Shown here piece after piece: positions 1 to 6,467 of a stretch of 12,125 nt of DNA (positions are counted from its first letter, which is position 1; each line of letters starts with the position of its first letter). Below the pieces are notes generated by a model that saw only the letters and a program-made list of their open reading frames with translations, was not told the DNA's origin and did no database searches. Position numbers and translations under genes: made by a program. Source of the stretch: Bacteroidales bacterium UBA3816 (GTDB taxonomy: Bacteria; Bacteroidota; Bacteroidia; Bacteroidales; P3); NCBI GenBank assembly GCA_002368955.1, contig DFDY01000054.1, forward strand, positions 4,724-16,848, written 5' to 3'.

Positions 1-1071
1 GACATCCTCTTCGGCCAACTGGTCAAAGTGATGCTCTGGTTCAACCCCTTTGCATGGCTCTATGTCCGTGAATTGAAACGGGTGCATGAGTTTATTGCCG
101 ACCGCATGATGCTGGGCTCAGAACAAGGGGCTGATTATGCCCAACTTTTCTACCATCAGGTAAGTGGCAGACCCTACAGCCCACTGGCCAACACCTTTGA
201 CTACAGCATGAGCCGCAGCCGCATAGCCATGATGGCGCGCCGCCGTTCGCGTCGGGGCTGGATGCTGCCGTTGGTGGCTCTGCCCATCGTGGCCCTGATG
301 CTGCTGGCCGGATGTGCCTCGACCAATACGCTCAAAGGCTTCTACCAGGTGACCGGCATGGCCCTGCAGTCCGACAATCCCGAGGAACCCACCCTCCATT
401 GCAGCGAGTTCATAGGGCTGGAGAACCGCATCTTTGCCTTCCACCGCGATGGACAACTGCAGATCTTCCTCCGCAATGACTTAGACCAAAAAGAACTGGC
501 TTCCTACCGCATTGACGACGATGGCCTGCATCTCTACGATAGCAATGGCAACCCCTGGCTCAACATGATGTTGGAAACTCTCCACTGCGACGGTGACAGC
601 ATTGTCCTGCGCTTCGTCGATGCCGACCCACTGGGCGGGTTGGGCAAGATGCTCACGGGTCTTTCTGACGGCAGCTACCGCATAGACACCGTCGAGGTTT
701 CCTCCACCACCAGAACCAATGGTGATGAAATCATCGAGGTATACGAAGGCAAGCAGGTCGACACCATCTTTGCCCAGGTAGTGGTGCCCAGCCCCAAGGA
801 CAGCCTCTACACCTACAGCACCGGCAACCGTCTGTTGGGCGCTGCCACCGACGGCCAAACCACCTACGGAAGCAAGGTGCGGACAGCTCTGGGCAAAACC
901 AAGGTGGAAACAGACACCCTGTGGGAATTCCGGAACAATGCCCTCGTGCCCGATGCCCGCCAACGCTACGACACCACCGGCTATTTCAACCCCCGCATGG
1001 AGGGCGACCGCTTCATCCTACAGGTCACCCTGCGGCGTGTCAAGAAGGCTGGCACTTTGTGGAATCGTTAA
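1..1071 (+). CDS. M56-family (BlaR1/MecR1-like) membrane metallopeptidase, 5' truncated
   Basis: The frame is open from base 1, so the true start lies outside the window; 356 codons remain. Residues 12-34 read LWFNPFAWLY...RVHEFIADR, the conserved end of the M56 peptidase domain. E30 in HEFIAD is the expected third zinc ligand; the HExxH part would lie upstream and is not visible. A basic stretch (residues 72-86) leads into a hydrophobic segment (about 87-104), read as the last transmembrane helix. LAGC at its end resembles a lipobox but is internal, so I do not call a lipoprotein. Residues 110-356 form an extracytoplasmic, strand-rich domain I cannot assign; the opening LKGFYQVTG is faintly lipocalin-like. 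M56 proteins such as BlaR1 sense a signal and trigger cleavage of a BlaI/MecI repressor, and a blaI-like gene would be expected just upstream. The next gene starts 32 nt after the stop, suggesting an operon. The family call is firm; the signal is unknown. Confidence 0.85.
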   Translation, partial: DILFGQLVKVMLWFNPFAWLYVRELKRVHEFIADRMMLGSEQGADYAQLFYHQVSGRPYSPLANTFDYSMSRSRIAMMARRRSRRGWMLPLVALPIVALMLLAGCASTNTLKGFYQVTGMALQSDNPEEPTLHCSEFIGLENRIFAFHRDGQLQIFLRNDLDQKELASYRIDDDGLHLYDSNGNPWLNMMLETLHCDGDSIVLRFVDADPLGGLGKMLTGLSDGSYRIDTVEVSSTTRTNGDEIIEVYEGKQVDTIFAQVVVPSPKDSLYTYSTGNRLLGAATDGQTTYGSKVRTALGKTKVETDTLWEFRNNALVPDARQRYDTTGYFNPRMEGDRFILQVTLRRVKKAGTLWNR

Positions 1072-1077
1072 TATAGA

Positions 1078-1094
1078 GTATTTACCATAAATAC
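1078..1094. repeat. Short palindrome in the M56/TlpA intergenic gap
   Basis: Two perfect 7-bp arms, GTATTTA and TAAATAC, flank CCA. The palindrome ends 9 nt before the ATG of the TlpA-like gene. It could be a weak AU-only hairpin, a dimeric repressor operator, or simply the A/T-rich initiation region usual in Bacteroidota. It lies inside a 32-nt gap between two genes that look co-transcribed, so an operator role is uncertain. Confidence 0.35.
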
Positions 1095-1103
1095 GGATTG
1101 TCT

Positions 1104-2309
1104 ATGAAAAGGTTTTTTTTAGTGACCGTTGCGCTCGTGGCCTTCTGTGTCGGTGCTGCGGCCCAAACCCCAGATGCAAAAAGCATCATTCGCCAGTCGC
1201 GCCAAAAGTGCCAGTCCGTCCAGTGCGGCCATTACGAGATGGAACGCAGAATGAAGTACATGAGCGATAAGGACACCACGGTGGAACGTCAGTATTGCCA
1301 CTTCAAGAAAGTGCCAACCGACACCATCTTTGGGAAATACTTTCTGATGGGAAATCCTGACGGTTCGGATTGGAGCTCACTGTACACTGGCAACGAATTG
1401 GTGGATTTCAATGACGGTACGGGAACCACCATGCCGACTGCGGAGTGGGCGGATGAAATCATTCGTTTCCGTCGCAACTATAAATTTTATGAACCGCTCA
1501 CAGAGCAAAGTACTTTTGTGCTGATGAGTGATGAATTGCTGGCCGACAGCAATTATACTTACGACATGCAGGAAACAACAATCGACGGAAGGCCCTGCTA
1601 TCAGGTTGTCATCAACGGACCCACGTCTGATGAGCCTGATGCTAACTTCGGCATGAAGATTATCCGTAACGAAACCACCCTGTGGATTGACAAGGAGGAC
1701 TATTTGCAGGTCAGATACTCCAACGCCTATGACATTGTGGAAGGGCTGGACACAATGTATCAGTATGAAGAGTGTCGCCTACTCTCTTTTGAGCCTACCG
1801 TCGACGAGTCGCAGCTGACCCTCAATGCCGTCCCCGCCAACGTGAAGCTCTCCAACTACGTTCCCTACGAAGCCCCCAAGCCGCTCCGTAAGCGGTCGGT
1901 GGCGCCCGGCTGGGCGCTGCCCACGCTGTCGGGCGACACCCTCAGCCTCTCCGACCTGCGGGGCAAGGTGGTGCTGATAGACTTCTTCTACAAGTCCTGC
2001 GCCCCTTGTTGTGCGGCCCTGCCTGCGCTGCAACGCCTCCACGAGAAGTACAAGGACCGTGGCTTCGTCATGGTGGGCATCGACCCCTTTGACGACCCCG
2101 ACGAAGACGCGATGGCCGACTTCTTGTCCAAGCGGGGCATCTCCTACACCGTGGCTTTCGCCGACCGTGAACTAGCCGAGACCTATCATGTCTCGGGCTA
2201 TCCCACCCTGTTCTTTGTCAACCGCAAAGGCAAGATAATGCAGGTGTACGTAGGCTACTCGAAGGACATGGAGGCCGAGATTGAAAGGCAACTGCTGAAA
2301 ATGCTCTAA
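1104..2309 (+). CDS. Secreted TlpA-like thioredoxin-fold protein with LolA-like N-terminal domain
   Basis: This is a predicted extracytoplasmic thiol-disulfide protein of 401 residues. ATG at 1104 is preferred over the in-frame TTG at 1098 because it starts a clean signal peptide: MKR, a hydrophobic core, then AAA before Q21. Residues about 22-265 resemble the LolA-like/outer-membrane-lipoprotein-sorting domains that precede thioredoxin domains in Bacteroidota TlpA proteins; this is judged by eye. Residues about 268-401 are the AhpC/TSA-TlpA fold, with DLRGKVVLIDFF, the redox pair C299-A-P-C302, an extra adjacent C303, and cis-proline P367 in GYPTLFFV. The usual tryptophan before the first cysteine is replaced (KSCAPC). 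Likely roles are reducing or isomerising envelope disulfides, or coupling redox state to the neighbouring receptor. The gene sits between the M56 peptidase and the TonB-dependent receptor with short gaps. G+C rises sharply near the domain boundary. The thioredoxin call is strong; the substrate is unknown. Confidence 0.85.
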   Translation: MKRFFLVTVALVAFCVGAAAQTPDAKSIIRQSRQKCQSVQCGHYEMERRMKYMSDKDTTVERQYCHFKKVPTDTIFGKYFLMGNPDGSDWSSLYTGNELVDFNDGTGTTMPTAEWADEIIRFRRNYKFYEPLTEQSTFVLMSDELLADSNYTYDMQETTIDGRPCYQVVINGPTSDEPDANFGMKIIRNETTLWIDKEDYLQVRYSNAYDIVEGLDTMYQYEECRLLSFEPTVDESQLTLNAVPANVKLSNYVPYEAPKPLRKRSVAPGWALPTLSGDTLSLSDLRGKVVLIDFFYKSCAPCCAALPALQRLHEKYKDRGFVMVGIDPFDDPDEDAMADFLSKRGISYTVAFADRELAETYHVSGYPTLFFVNRKGKIMQVYVGYSKDMEAEIERQLLKML

Positions 2310-2353
2310 GCAATAATCCAAACAGCGCACCGAATAGTAAATACCTAATTCCC

Positions 2354-4552
2354 ATGAAAAAGCAACTCTTGTTGCTGCTGTTGCTCCTGACAGCAGCGGG
2401 CGCGACCTACGCCCAAAATACCGACACCCTGGCCACCTCGCAGACCGACTCCATCTACCTCTCCCCTTCGGCCAAGGCTCTGGAGGAGGTGCAGGTCATT
2501 GCCCAGCGGCCCCTCTTTGCCGTCGATGGCGAGAAGCAGCTCTACAACGTTGCCGAAGACCCTTCCGTCCAGAACGGCTCGGCCACCGACGCCTTGCAGA
2601 ACACCCCTGGCATAGAGGTCGATGCCGAAGGCAACATCACCCTGCGCGGCTCGCAAAGCGTAGAGGTGTGGCTCAACGACCGCCCCTCGCACCTCAGCGG
2701 TGAGAACCTCAAAGAGTACCTCAAACTCCTGCCCGCCAACAGCATCGAGCGCATCGAGGTCATCTCCAATCCCTCTGCCCGTTACGGTGGCGGAGGACCT
2801 GTGGTGAACATCGTTACCACCAAGCGGATTCAGCGCAACGAGTTCCTGGCTCTCGGAGCCAGTGGCAACCAGCGCCCCCAGATCTCCCCTTGGCTCTCCT
2901 ATGTCTATGGAGGCAAGAAATTCTCTTTCAACGCCTACGTCGAATACGACTACAGCCACACTTGGAGCAACGGACAAGGCTCAATCACCCTCCTCACCCC
3001 CTCGGGCGACCTCACTGCCACCCAGTCTTCCACTTCGCGCCACGACTATTACCGCCACGGCGGCTACCTCCACTTCAGCGGCACCTACGACTTCGACACC
3101 CAGCGAACGCTCACCTTTTGGGCCGGCGGCTACCCCTCCTTCTACCGCAGTGCCACTGTGGTCGAGCAGGACTGGCGTGAGTACATCTATGCCCCCGGCA
3201 ACTACAGCTTTCACGCCACCAACGACGGCACCGTGCCGCAGGGTGGTTATTTCGCGGGTGCTGACTACACCCGCCGTTTCGACGACAAGGGGCGCAAACT
3301 GTGGCTGCGAGGCGGCATCAACGGCTATGGCTACCAAAGCACCGCCACCATGGTGCGCCAGTATGCCGAGCAGCCCACCCTCGACCGCCAGCTGTGGGAG
3401 GTGATGCGCTTCGACAACTGGGCCATGACCAACCTCGACGGCGGCTACGCCCTCCCCTTCGCAAACGATTGGGAGGCCGAGGTGGGTGGCAGCTTCAACT
3501 ACAACTTCCCCAGCCACTACCATTACACCCGCGACAGCCTTCCCGGCCTCCGTCGCGACACCCTCCGCAGCTTCACCCGTTCCAACACCGAGCTGAGCTA
3601 CCACGCCTTCGCCACCCTCCAGCGCCGCCTGGGCCACTTCACCGCCAAGGCAGGCCTGCAGCTGGGGCAAGACCATTCCTCCACCTCTTATAGTGGCTAC
3701 CGCTCCGTCGAAACCCAAGCCCGCTTCCCCTTTTGGGTGCCGTCCCTCCATCTTTCCTATCACACCGACAACATGCACAACTTCGCACTCAGCTACACCC
3801 ACCGCTCCTCGCGCCCCGGAGCCGTCAGCCTGAGCGACTTTATCGAGTACGGCGAATGGAGCTTCACGACCGGCAACCCCCAGTTGGTCCCCGCCCACAC
3901 CCATAATGTCGAAGGCAGTTGGCAGAAGTACTGGGACGGTTTCGGCTCCCTCGGGCTCAACTTCTATTACCGTGCCTCCACCAACCAGATAGGCACCCTC
4001 AATGACGTGGTCTACCACCCCGTCTATGGACGTGCTGTTTCCTTCTCCGTGCCCGCCAACATTGGTCGCTCCCACACTGCCGGGGCCATGCTCAACCTCA
4101 CCTACCGTCCCACCGCCTTCTTCAACGCCCGCCTCGAATTGTCGCTCGACAACTATGCCTACCACGTGCTTTTCCGTCCCGACCAGTGGAACGACCGCTC
4201 CCAATGGAACGCCTCGGTCCGACTCAACGTCTGGGCCAAACTGTGGAACAAATTGCAGCTCTTTGGCAACATCCGCTACAATACGCGGCAGCTCACCTTC
4301 ATGTACTTTTCCGACCCCACCTTCGTGGCCGACCTCGGGGTCAGCGCCGACCTGCTGGACCGCCGGCTCTCGCTCTACCTCAACGCCAAGGACCTCTTTG
4401 GCAGCTATGTCAGCACCTTTACCGGCCTCAACCCCTATCTGGCCTCTGCCTCAACCCAGCGCAACAGCTCGCGCTATGTCTCCCTGGGCCTCACCCTTCG
4501 GTTGGGCAAGATGGAGCTGGAGGGCAAAGCCCGCACCGGCGGCCAAAAGTAG
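2354..4552 (+). CDS. TonB-dependent outer membrane receptor, OMP_b-brl_3-type barrel
   Basis: This 732-residue outer membrane protein has a signal peptide with eight consecutive leucines (5-12) and likely cleavage after TYA (residue 20). LEEVQVIA (43-50) is TonB-box-like. The plug domain follows: ATDALQNTPGIEVDAEGNITLRG, a WLNDRPSHLSGENL loop, and SIERIEVISNPSARYGGGGPVVNIV (about 130-154), characteristic of Bacteroidota outer membrane beta-barrel proteins. Residues about 165-732 are aromatic-rich alternating strands typical of a large barrel. Unlike many relatives it lacks the N-terminal carboxypeptidase-regulatory-like beta-sandwich, passing straight from signal peptide to TonB box and plug. 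It would import a ligand across the outer membrane using energy from TonB-ExbBD; the ligand cannot be read from sequence. It starts 44 nt after the TlpA-like gene and is probably the last gene of that operon. Codon use is strongly C-ending, which creates long meaningless antisense frames. Confidence 0.9.
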   Translation: MKKQLLLLLLLLTAAGATYAQNTDTLATSQTDSIYLSPSAKALEEVQVIAQRPLFAVDGEKQLYNVAEDPSVQNGSATDALQNTPGIEVDAEGNITLRGSQSVEVWLNDRPSHLSGENLKEYLKLLPANSIERIEVISNPSARYGGGGPVVNIVTTKRIQRNEFLALGASGNQRPQISPWLSYVYGGKKFSFNAYVEYDYSHTWSNGQGSITLLTPSGDLTATQSSTSRHDYYRHGGYLHFSGTYDFDTQRTLTFWAGGYPSFYRSATVVEQDWREYIYAPGNYSFHATNDGTVPQGGYFAGADYTRRFDDKGRKLWLRGGINGYGYQSTATMVRQYAEQPTLDRQLWEVMRFDNWAMTNLDGGYALPFANDWEAEVGGSFNYNFPSHYHYTRDSLPGLRRDTLRSFTRSNTELSYHAFATLQRRLGHFTAKAGLQLGQDHSSTSYSGYRSVETQARFPFWVPSLHLSYHTDNMHNFALSYTHRSSRPGAVSLSDFIEYGEWSFTTGNPQLVPAHTHNVEGSWQKYWDGFGSLGLNFYYRASTNQIGTLNDVVYHPVYGRAVSFSVPANIGRSHTAGAMLNLTYRPTAFFNARLELSLDNYAYHVLFRPDQWNDRSQWNASVRLNVWAKLWNKLQLFGNIRYNTRQLTFMYFSDPTFVADLGVSADLLDRRLSLYLNAKDLFGSYVSTFTGLNPYLASASTQRNSSRYVSLGLTLRLGKMELEGKARTGGQK

Positions 4553-4603
4553 CCTTGACTACGCCACCCCACCCTTTCCAACCCATTTCCCCCCCACACC
4601 CTT

Positions 4604-4660
4604 GCCACACCTCGCACGCTACAGAAGCGGGTGAGGTGTGGCTAAGTTGTTGCGCTTATG
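4604..4660 (+). terminator. Probable terminator after the TonB-dependent receptor
   Basis: A perfect 10-bp stem (GCCACACCTC at 4604-4613 with GAGGTGTGGC at 4633-4642) encloses a second 4-bp stem (CGCT/AGCG). It is followed by a moderately T-rich tail containing GTTTTG. It lies about 50 nt after the receptor stop codon, at the change from GC-rich coding DNA to an A/T-rich promoter region. The tail is not a clean T-run, so this could also be an mRNA 3'-end stabiliser. Confidence 0.6.
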
Positions 4661-4756
4661 TGTTTTGTATATGAATTGTATTAGTATTAAAAAATTTAAT
4701 TAAGGTATACAATAAAAAGTCGTGGTTTGCGTTATTAGAGAAAAATAACATTAATA

Positions 4757-4764
4757 TATCTTTG
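4757..4764 (+). promoter_or_regulatory. Bacteroidota -7 promoter element for the first TonB gene
   Basis: TATCTTTG matches the Bacteroidota sigma-ABfr -7 consensus TAnnTTTG. No good -33 element sits at the usual 19-21 nt upstream; a TTTG at 4726-4729 is too far away (27 nt). The surrounding stretch 4643-4841 holds no gene that I can support and is strongly A/T-rich. The predicted leader is about 70 nt. Confidence 0.5.
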
Positions 4765-4841
4765 GATCTTTAAATTATCATACATGACAGACTACTATCA
4801 GATTTCGAATTTTTAGTACTAACCCTTTAAAACCCAAAGTT

Positions 4842-5531
4842 ATGGAAAGTAAAAAAAGCAGAAGGGCAGACCTTGAAAGAAACAAGGTGCTGTTCGCTGA
4901 AATCGGAATGGTAGTAGTGCTGGCAGCTGTTTTGGCGGCGTTCAATGTCAGATCCTACGACAACAAGGCCCATGATGGGCTCAGTCGAGCCGACCGCTGG
5001 CAGATTCCCGAAGAGTTCATTGTGCCGCCCACAGAGGTGACCCCGCCCGAACCGCCCGCCGAGATTGAAACCCCAATGACCGACCTGAAGGTGATAGACA
5101 ACGACCAGACTCCCGCCAACGAAGCCATGCCCATGGACTATGGCGACGCCTTCAACAGGGCCGCGCCGGAGTTTGTTCAGGTGGAAGTGCCTGTAGAGGA
5201 TATTGAAGATGAGGATGTGATAATCCAGATTCCCGACATGGAGGCCGAGTATCCGGGCGGTATGGCTGCCCTGATGGAGTTTCTGGCCCAGAATATCAAG
5301 TATCCACAGCTGGCCAAGGACGGTTCCATCACTGGCAAGGTCTATATCACCTTTGTGGTGGAGAAGGATGGCAGTGTAGGGCACGTCAAGGTGGCCCGCG
5401 ATATTGGGGGTGGATGTGGCGCCGAGGCCATGCGTGTCATCAAGATGATGCCCAAGTGGACTCCCGGCCTTCAGAATGGTCGCCCCGTCAGAACTAGCTA
5501 CACGGTGCCGATCAACTTCGAACTGCATTAA
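4842..5531 (+). CDS. Energy transducer TonB (first of a tandem pair)
   Basis: This 229-residue inner-membrane protein is predicted to pass proton-motive force from ExbB/ExbD to TonB-dependent receptors. A basic cytoplasmic start (MESKKSRRADLERNK, matching the usual Bacteroidota TonB opening) precedes one transmembrane helix (about 18-36). Then come a proline-rich periplasmic linker (about 56-79, VPPTEVTPPEPPAE), an acidic stretch (115-126), and a C-terminal TonB domain (about 134-229) with the YPGG, NIKYPQLAK, G-V-FVVEKDG, GGGCGAEA and MPKWTPG motifs of this family. No ExbB or ExbD gene is in the window. It aligns without gaps over its full length with the next gene, so the two are tandem paralogues. 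A -7 element upstream and a terminator-like hairpin after the stop suggest its own transcript. It is a plausible partner for the upstream receptor, but that link rests on proximity only. Confidence 0.92.
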   Translation: MESKKSRRADLERNKVLFAEIGMVVVLAAVLAAFNVRSYDNKAHDGLSRADRWQIPEEFIVPPTEVTPPEPPAEIETPMTDLKVIDNDQTPANEAMPMDYGDAFNRAAPEFVQVEVPVEDIEDEDVIIQIPDMEAEYPGGMAALMEFLAQNIKYPQLAKDGSITGKVYITFVVEKDGSVGHVKVARDIGGGCGAEAMRVIKMMPKWTPGLQNGRPVRTSYTVPINFELH

Positions 5532-5539
5532 GGCACTTT

Positions 5540-5576
5540 GGGGAAGCCGTTAGGCCTTTCCAAAAAAAAATTTTTT
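5540..5576 (+). terminator. Terminator-like hairpin between the two TonB genes
   Basis: The stem 5540-5548 pairs with 5553-5561 (GGGGAAGCC against GGCCTTTCC, eight of nine positions counting two G-T wobbles) around the loop GTTA. Nine A and six T (5571-5576) follow. It starts 8 nt after the stop codon of the first TonB gene and precedes a separate promoter, so it probably ends the first transcript. Confidence 0.55.
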
Positions 5577-5587
5577 ACATCGAATTG

Positions 5588-5617
5588 TTGATAATTCAAG
5601 AAAAATTGCTATCTTTG
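5588..5617 (+). promoter_or_regulatory. Promoter for the second TonB gene
   Basis: TTG at 5588-5590, a 19-nt spacer, then TATCTTTG at 5610-5617. This fits the Bacteroidota pattern TTTG-N19-21-TAnnTTTG apart from the first T of the -33 box. It is the best-formed promoter in the window and implies a leader of roughly 55-60 nt. Confidence 0.65.
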
Positions 5618-5630
5618 GAGTTGAAAAAAG

Positions 5631-5657
5631 ATGCCCCAAAAGCATCCTGAAGTGTAA
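5631..5657 (+). other. Possible 8-codon leader ORF before the second TonB gene
   Basis: ATG at 5631 opens a frame of eight codons (MPQKHPEV) ending in TAA at 5655-5657, 23 nt before the tonB start. It lies just downstream of the predicted transcription start and overlaps a small hairpin (GATGC at 5630-5634 with GCATC at 5642-5646). It may be chance; nothing shows that it is translated. Confidence 0.2.
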
Positions 5658-5680
5658 ATAACAAATTAAAAATAAATAAC

Positions 5681-6370
5681 ATGGAAGCAAAGAAAACCCA
5701 AAAGGCAGACCTCGAAAATCGCAGAGGATTGTTCTTGGAAATCGGTTTGGTAGTCATTTTGGCTGCTGTGTTGGTCGCTTTCAATGTCCGCAAGTACGAC
5801 AAGGAGGTGAAGGATGTCACCACCCGTACCGTTGCTTCGGAAATTGATGCCGACATTCTCAATACACCGCCGGAAGAAACTCCCCCGCCACCTCCCGAAG
5901 AGCCCGAGGTTGTTGCCACAGACCTTACGGTTGTGGAGAACGATGCCGAACTTACCAATGAGGTAGGTCTTATTAACGCCGACGATAACGCCAACAAGGC
6001 TCAGGAGGAGTTTACCCGCGTTGAGGTTGAGGAAGAGGTAGAAGAAGTCGAAGAGGAAATCTTTCTGGTTGTTGAGGAAGATGCTGAATTCCCCGGTGGT
6101 CTGGAAGCCCTCTCCAAGTATTTGTCCGAGAACATCAAGTACCCCCAACTGGCCAAGGAGAACAACATTGAGGGACGTGTGTTCGTCTCCTTCGTTGTTG
6201 AGAAAGACGGCCGTGTCGGAAACATCAAAATCCTCCGTGACATTGGCGGTGGATGCGGTGCCGAAGCTGTACGCGTTGTCAAAAGTATGCCTCGTTGGAA
6301 ACCCGGCAAACAGCGCGGTAAGCCCGTCCGTTCACAGTTCAACCTCCCTGTCAACTTCAGTCTGAAGTAG
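5681..6370 (+). CDS. Energy transducer TonB (second of a tandem pair)
   Basis: This 229-residue paralogue of the preceding gene has the same architecture: basic N-terminus (MEAKKTQKADLENRR), transmembrane helix (about 17-36), proline/glutamate linker (62-76, including PPPPPPEEPE), a glutamate-dense run (114-126, VEVEEEVEEVEEE), and the TonB C-terminal domain (134-229) with FPGG, NIKYPQLAK, FVVEKDG, GGGCGAEA and MPRWKPG. By eye about 58 of the last 96 residues are identical between the copies, while the linker is much less conserved. It starts with ATG in an A-rich leader, without a Shine-Dalgarno sequence. The inferred role is proton-motive-force transduction to outer membrane receptors. Its separate promoter and distinct linker suggest that it is used under different conditions, or with different receptors, from its sister. 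No exbB or exbD gene is adjacent. Confidence 0.92.
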   Translation: MEAKKTQKADLENRRGLFLEIGLVVILAAVLVAFNVRKYDKEVKDVTTRTVASEIDADILNTPPEETPPPPPEEPEVVATDLTVVENDAELTNEVGLINADDNANKAQEEFTRVEVEEEVEEVEEEIFLVVEEDAEFPGGLEALSKYLSENIKYPQLAKENNIEGRVFVSFVVEKDGRVGNIKILRDIGGGCGAEAVRVVKSMPRWKPGKQRGKPVRSQFNLPVNFSLK

Positions 6371-6391
6371 AGAAGTAGAGTTGAGATTATA

Positions 6392-6454
6392 TTTAATAGT
6401 GAATAGTTAATATTGGGGGCGAGAGCCTGTCATTATTAACTATTCACTATTAAA
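6392..6454. repeat. 21-bp perfect inverted repeat upstream of the ABC-F gene
   Basis: Arms 6392-6412 and 6434-6454 are perfect reverse complements of 21 bp, separated by a 21-nt G-rich loop. The stem is A/T-dominated and built from a 7-8 nt motif (AACTATT/CACTATT). It starts 21 nt after the TonB stop and ends 12 nt before the ABC-F ATG. It could end the tonB transcript, act as a translational control hairpin, or be a small dispersed repeat. There is no T-run after it, which argues against a simple intrinsic terminator. Confidence 0.8.
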
Positions 6455-6467
6455 CTATTCACTATTA
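6438..6467 (+). repeat. Two abutting 15-bp direct repeats running into the ABC-F start codon
   Basis: AACTATTCACTATTA occurs at 6438-6452 and again at 6453-6467. The last base of the second copy is the A of the ABC-F ATG. The reverse complement of the unit is at 6394-6408, so the left arm of the inverted repeat can pair with either copy. No Shine-Dalgarno sequence is present. Confidence 0.8.

Noticed and set aside
300..318. Lipobox-like LAGC in the M56 protein
   Set aside because: It sits at the end of an internal transmembrane helix, not at an N-terminus, so lipoprotein processing is not expected.
28..1071. GTG at 28 as the start of the first gene
   Set aside because: The frame stays open to base 1 and the M56 domain is cut in the middle, so this is a truncated gene rather than an internal start.
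1098..1103. TTG at 1098 as start of the TlpA-like gene
   Set aside because: The ATG two codons later gives a standard signal peptide and a better start codon.
2981..4204. 407-codon open frame on the minus strand inside the receptor gene
   Set aside because: Its product is low-complexity, rich in G, V, A and E, and arises from the C-ending codon bias of the receptor, which is clearly the real gene by family motifs.
4002..4674. Overlapping plus-strand frames at the end of the receptor and into the gap
   Set aside because: Proline/serine/threonine/arginine-rich out-of-frame products of the GC-rich receptor gene, with no start context or domain.
6392..6467. CRISPR-like or insertion-sequence end interpretation of the repeats
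   Set aside because: Only two direct copies without spacers, no cas or transposase gene nearby, and no target duplication visible.
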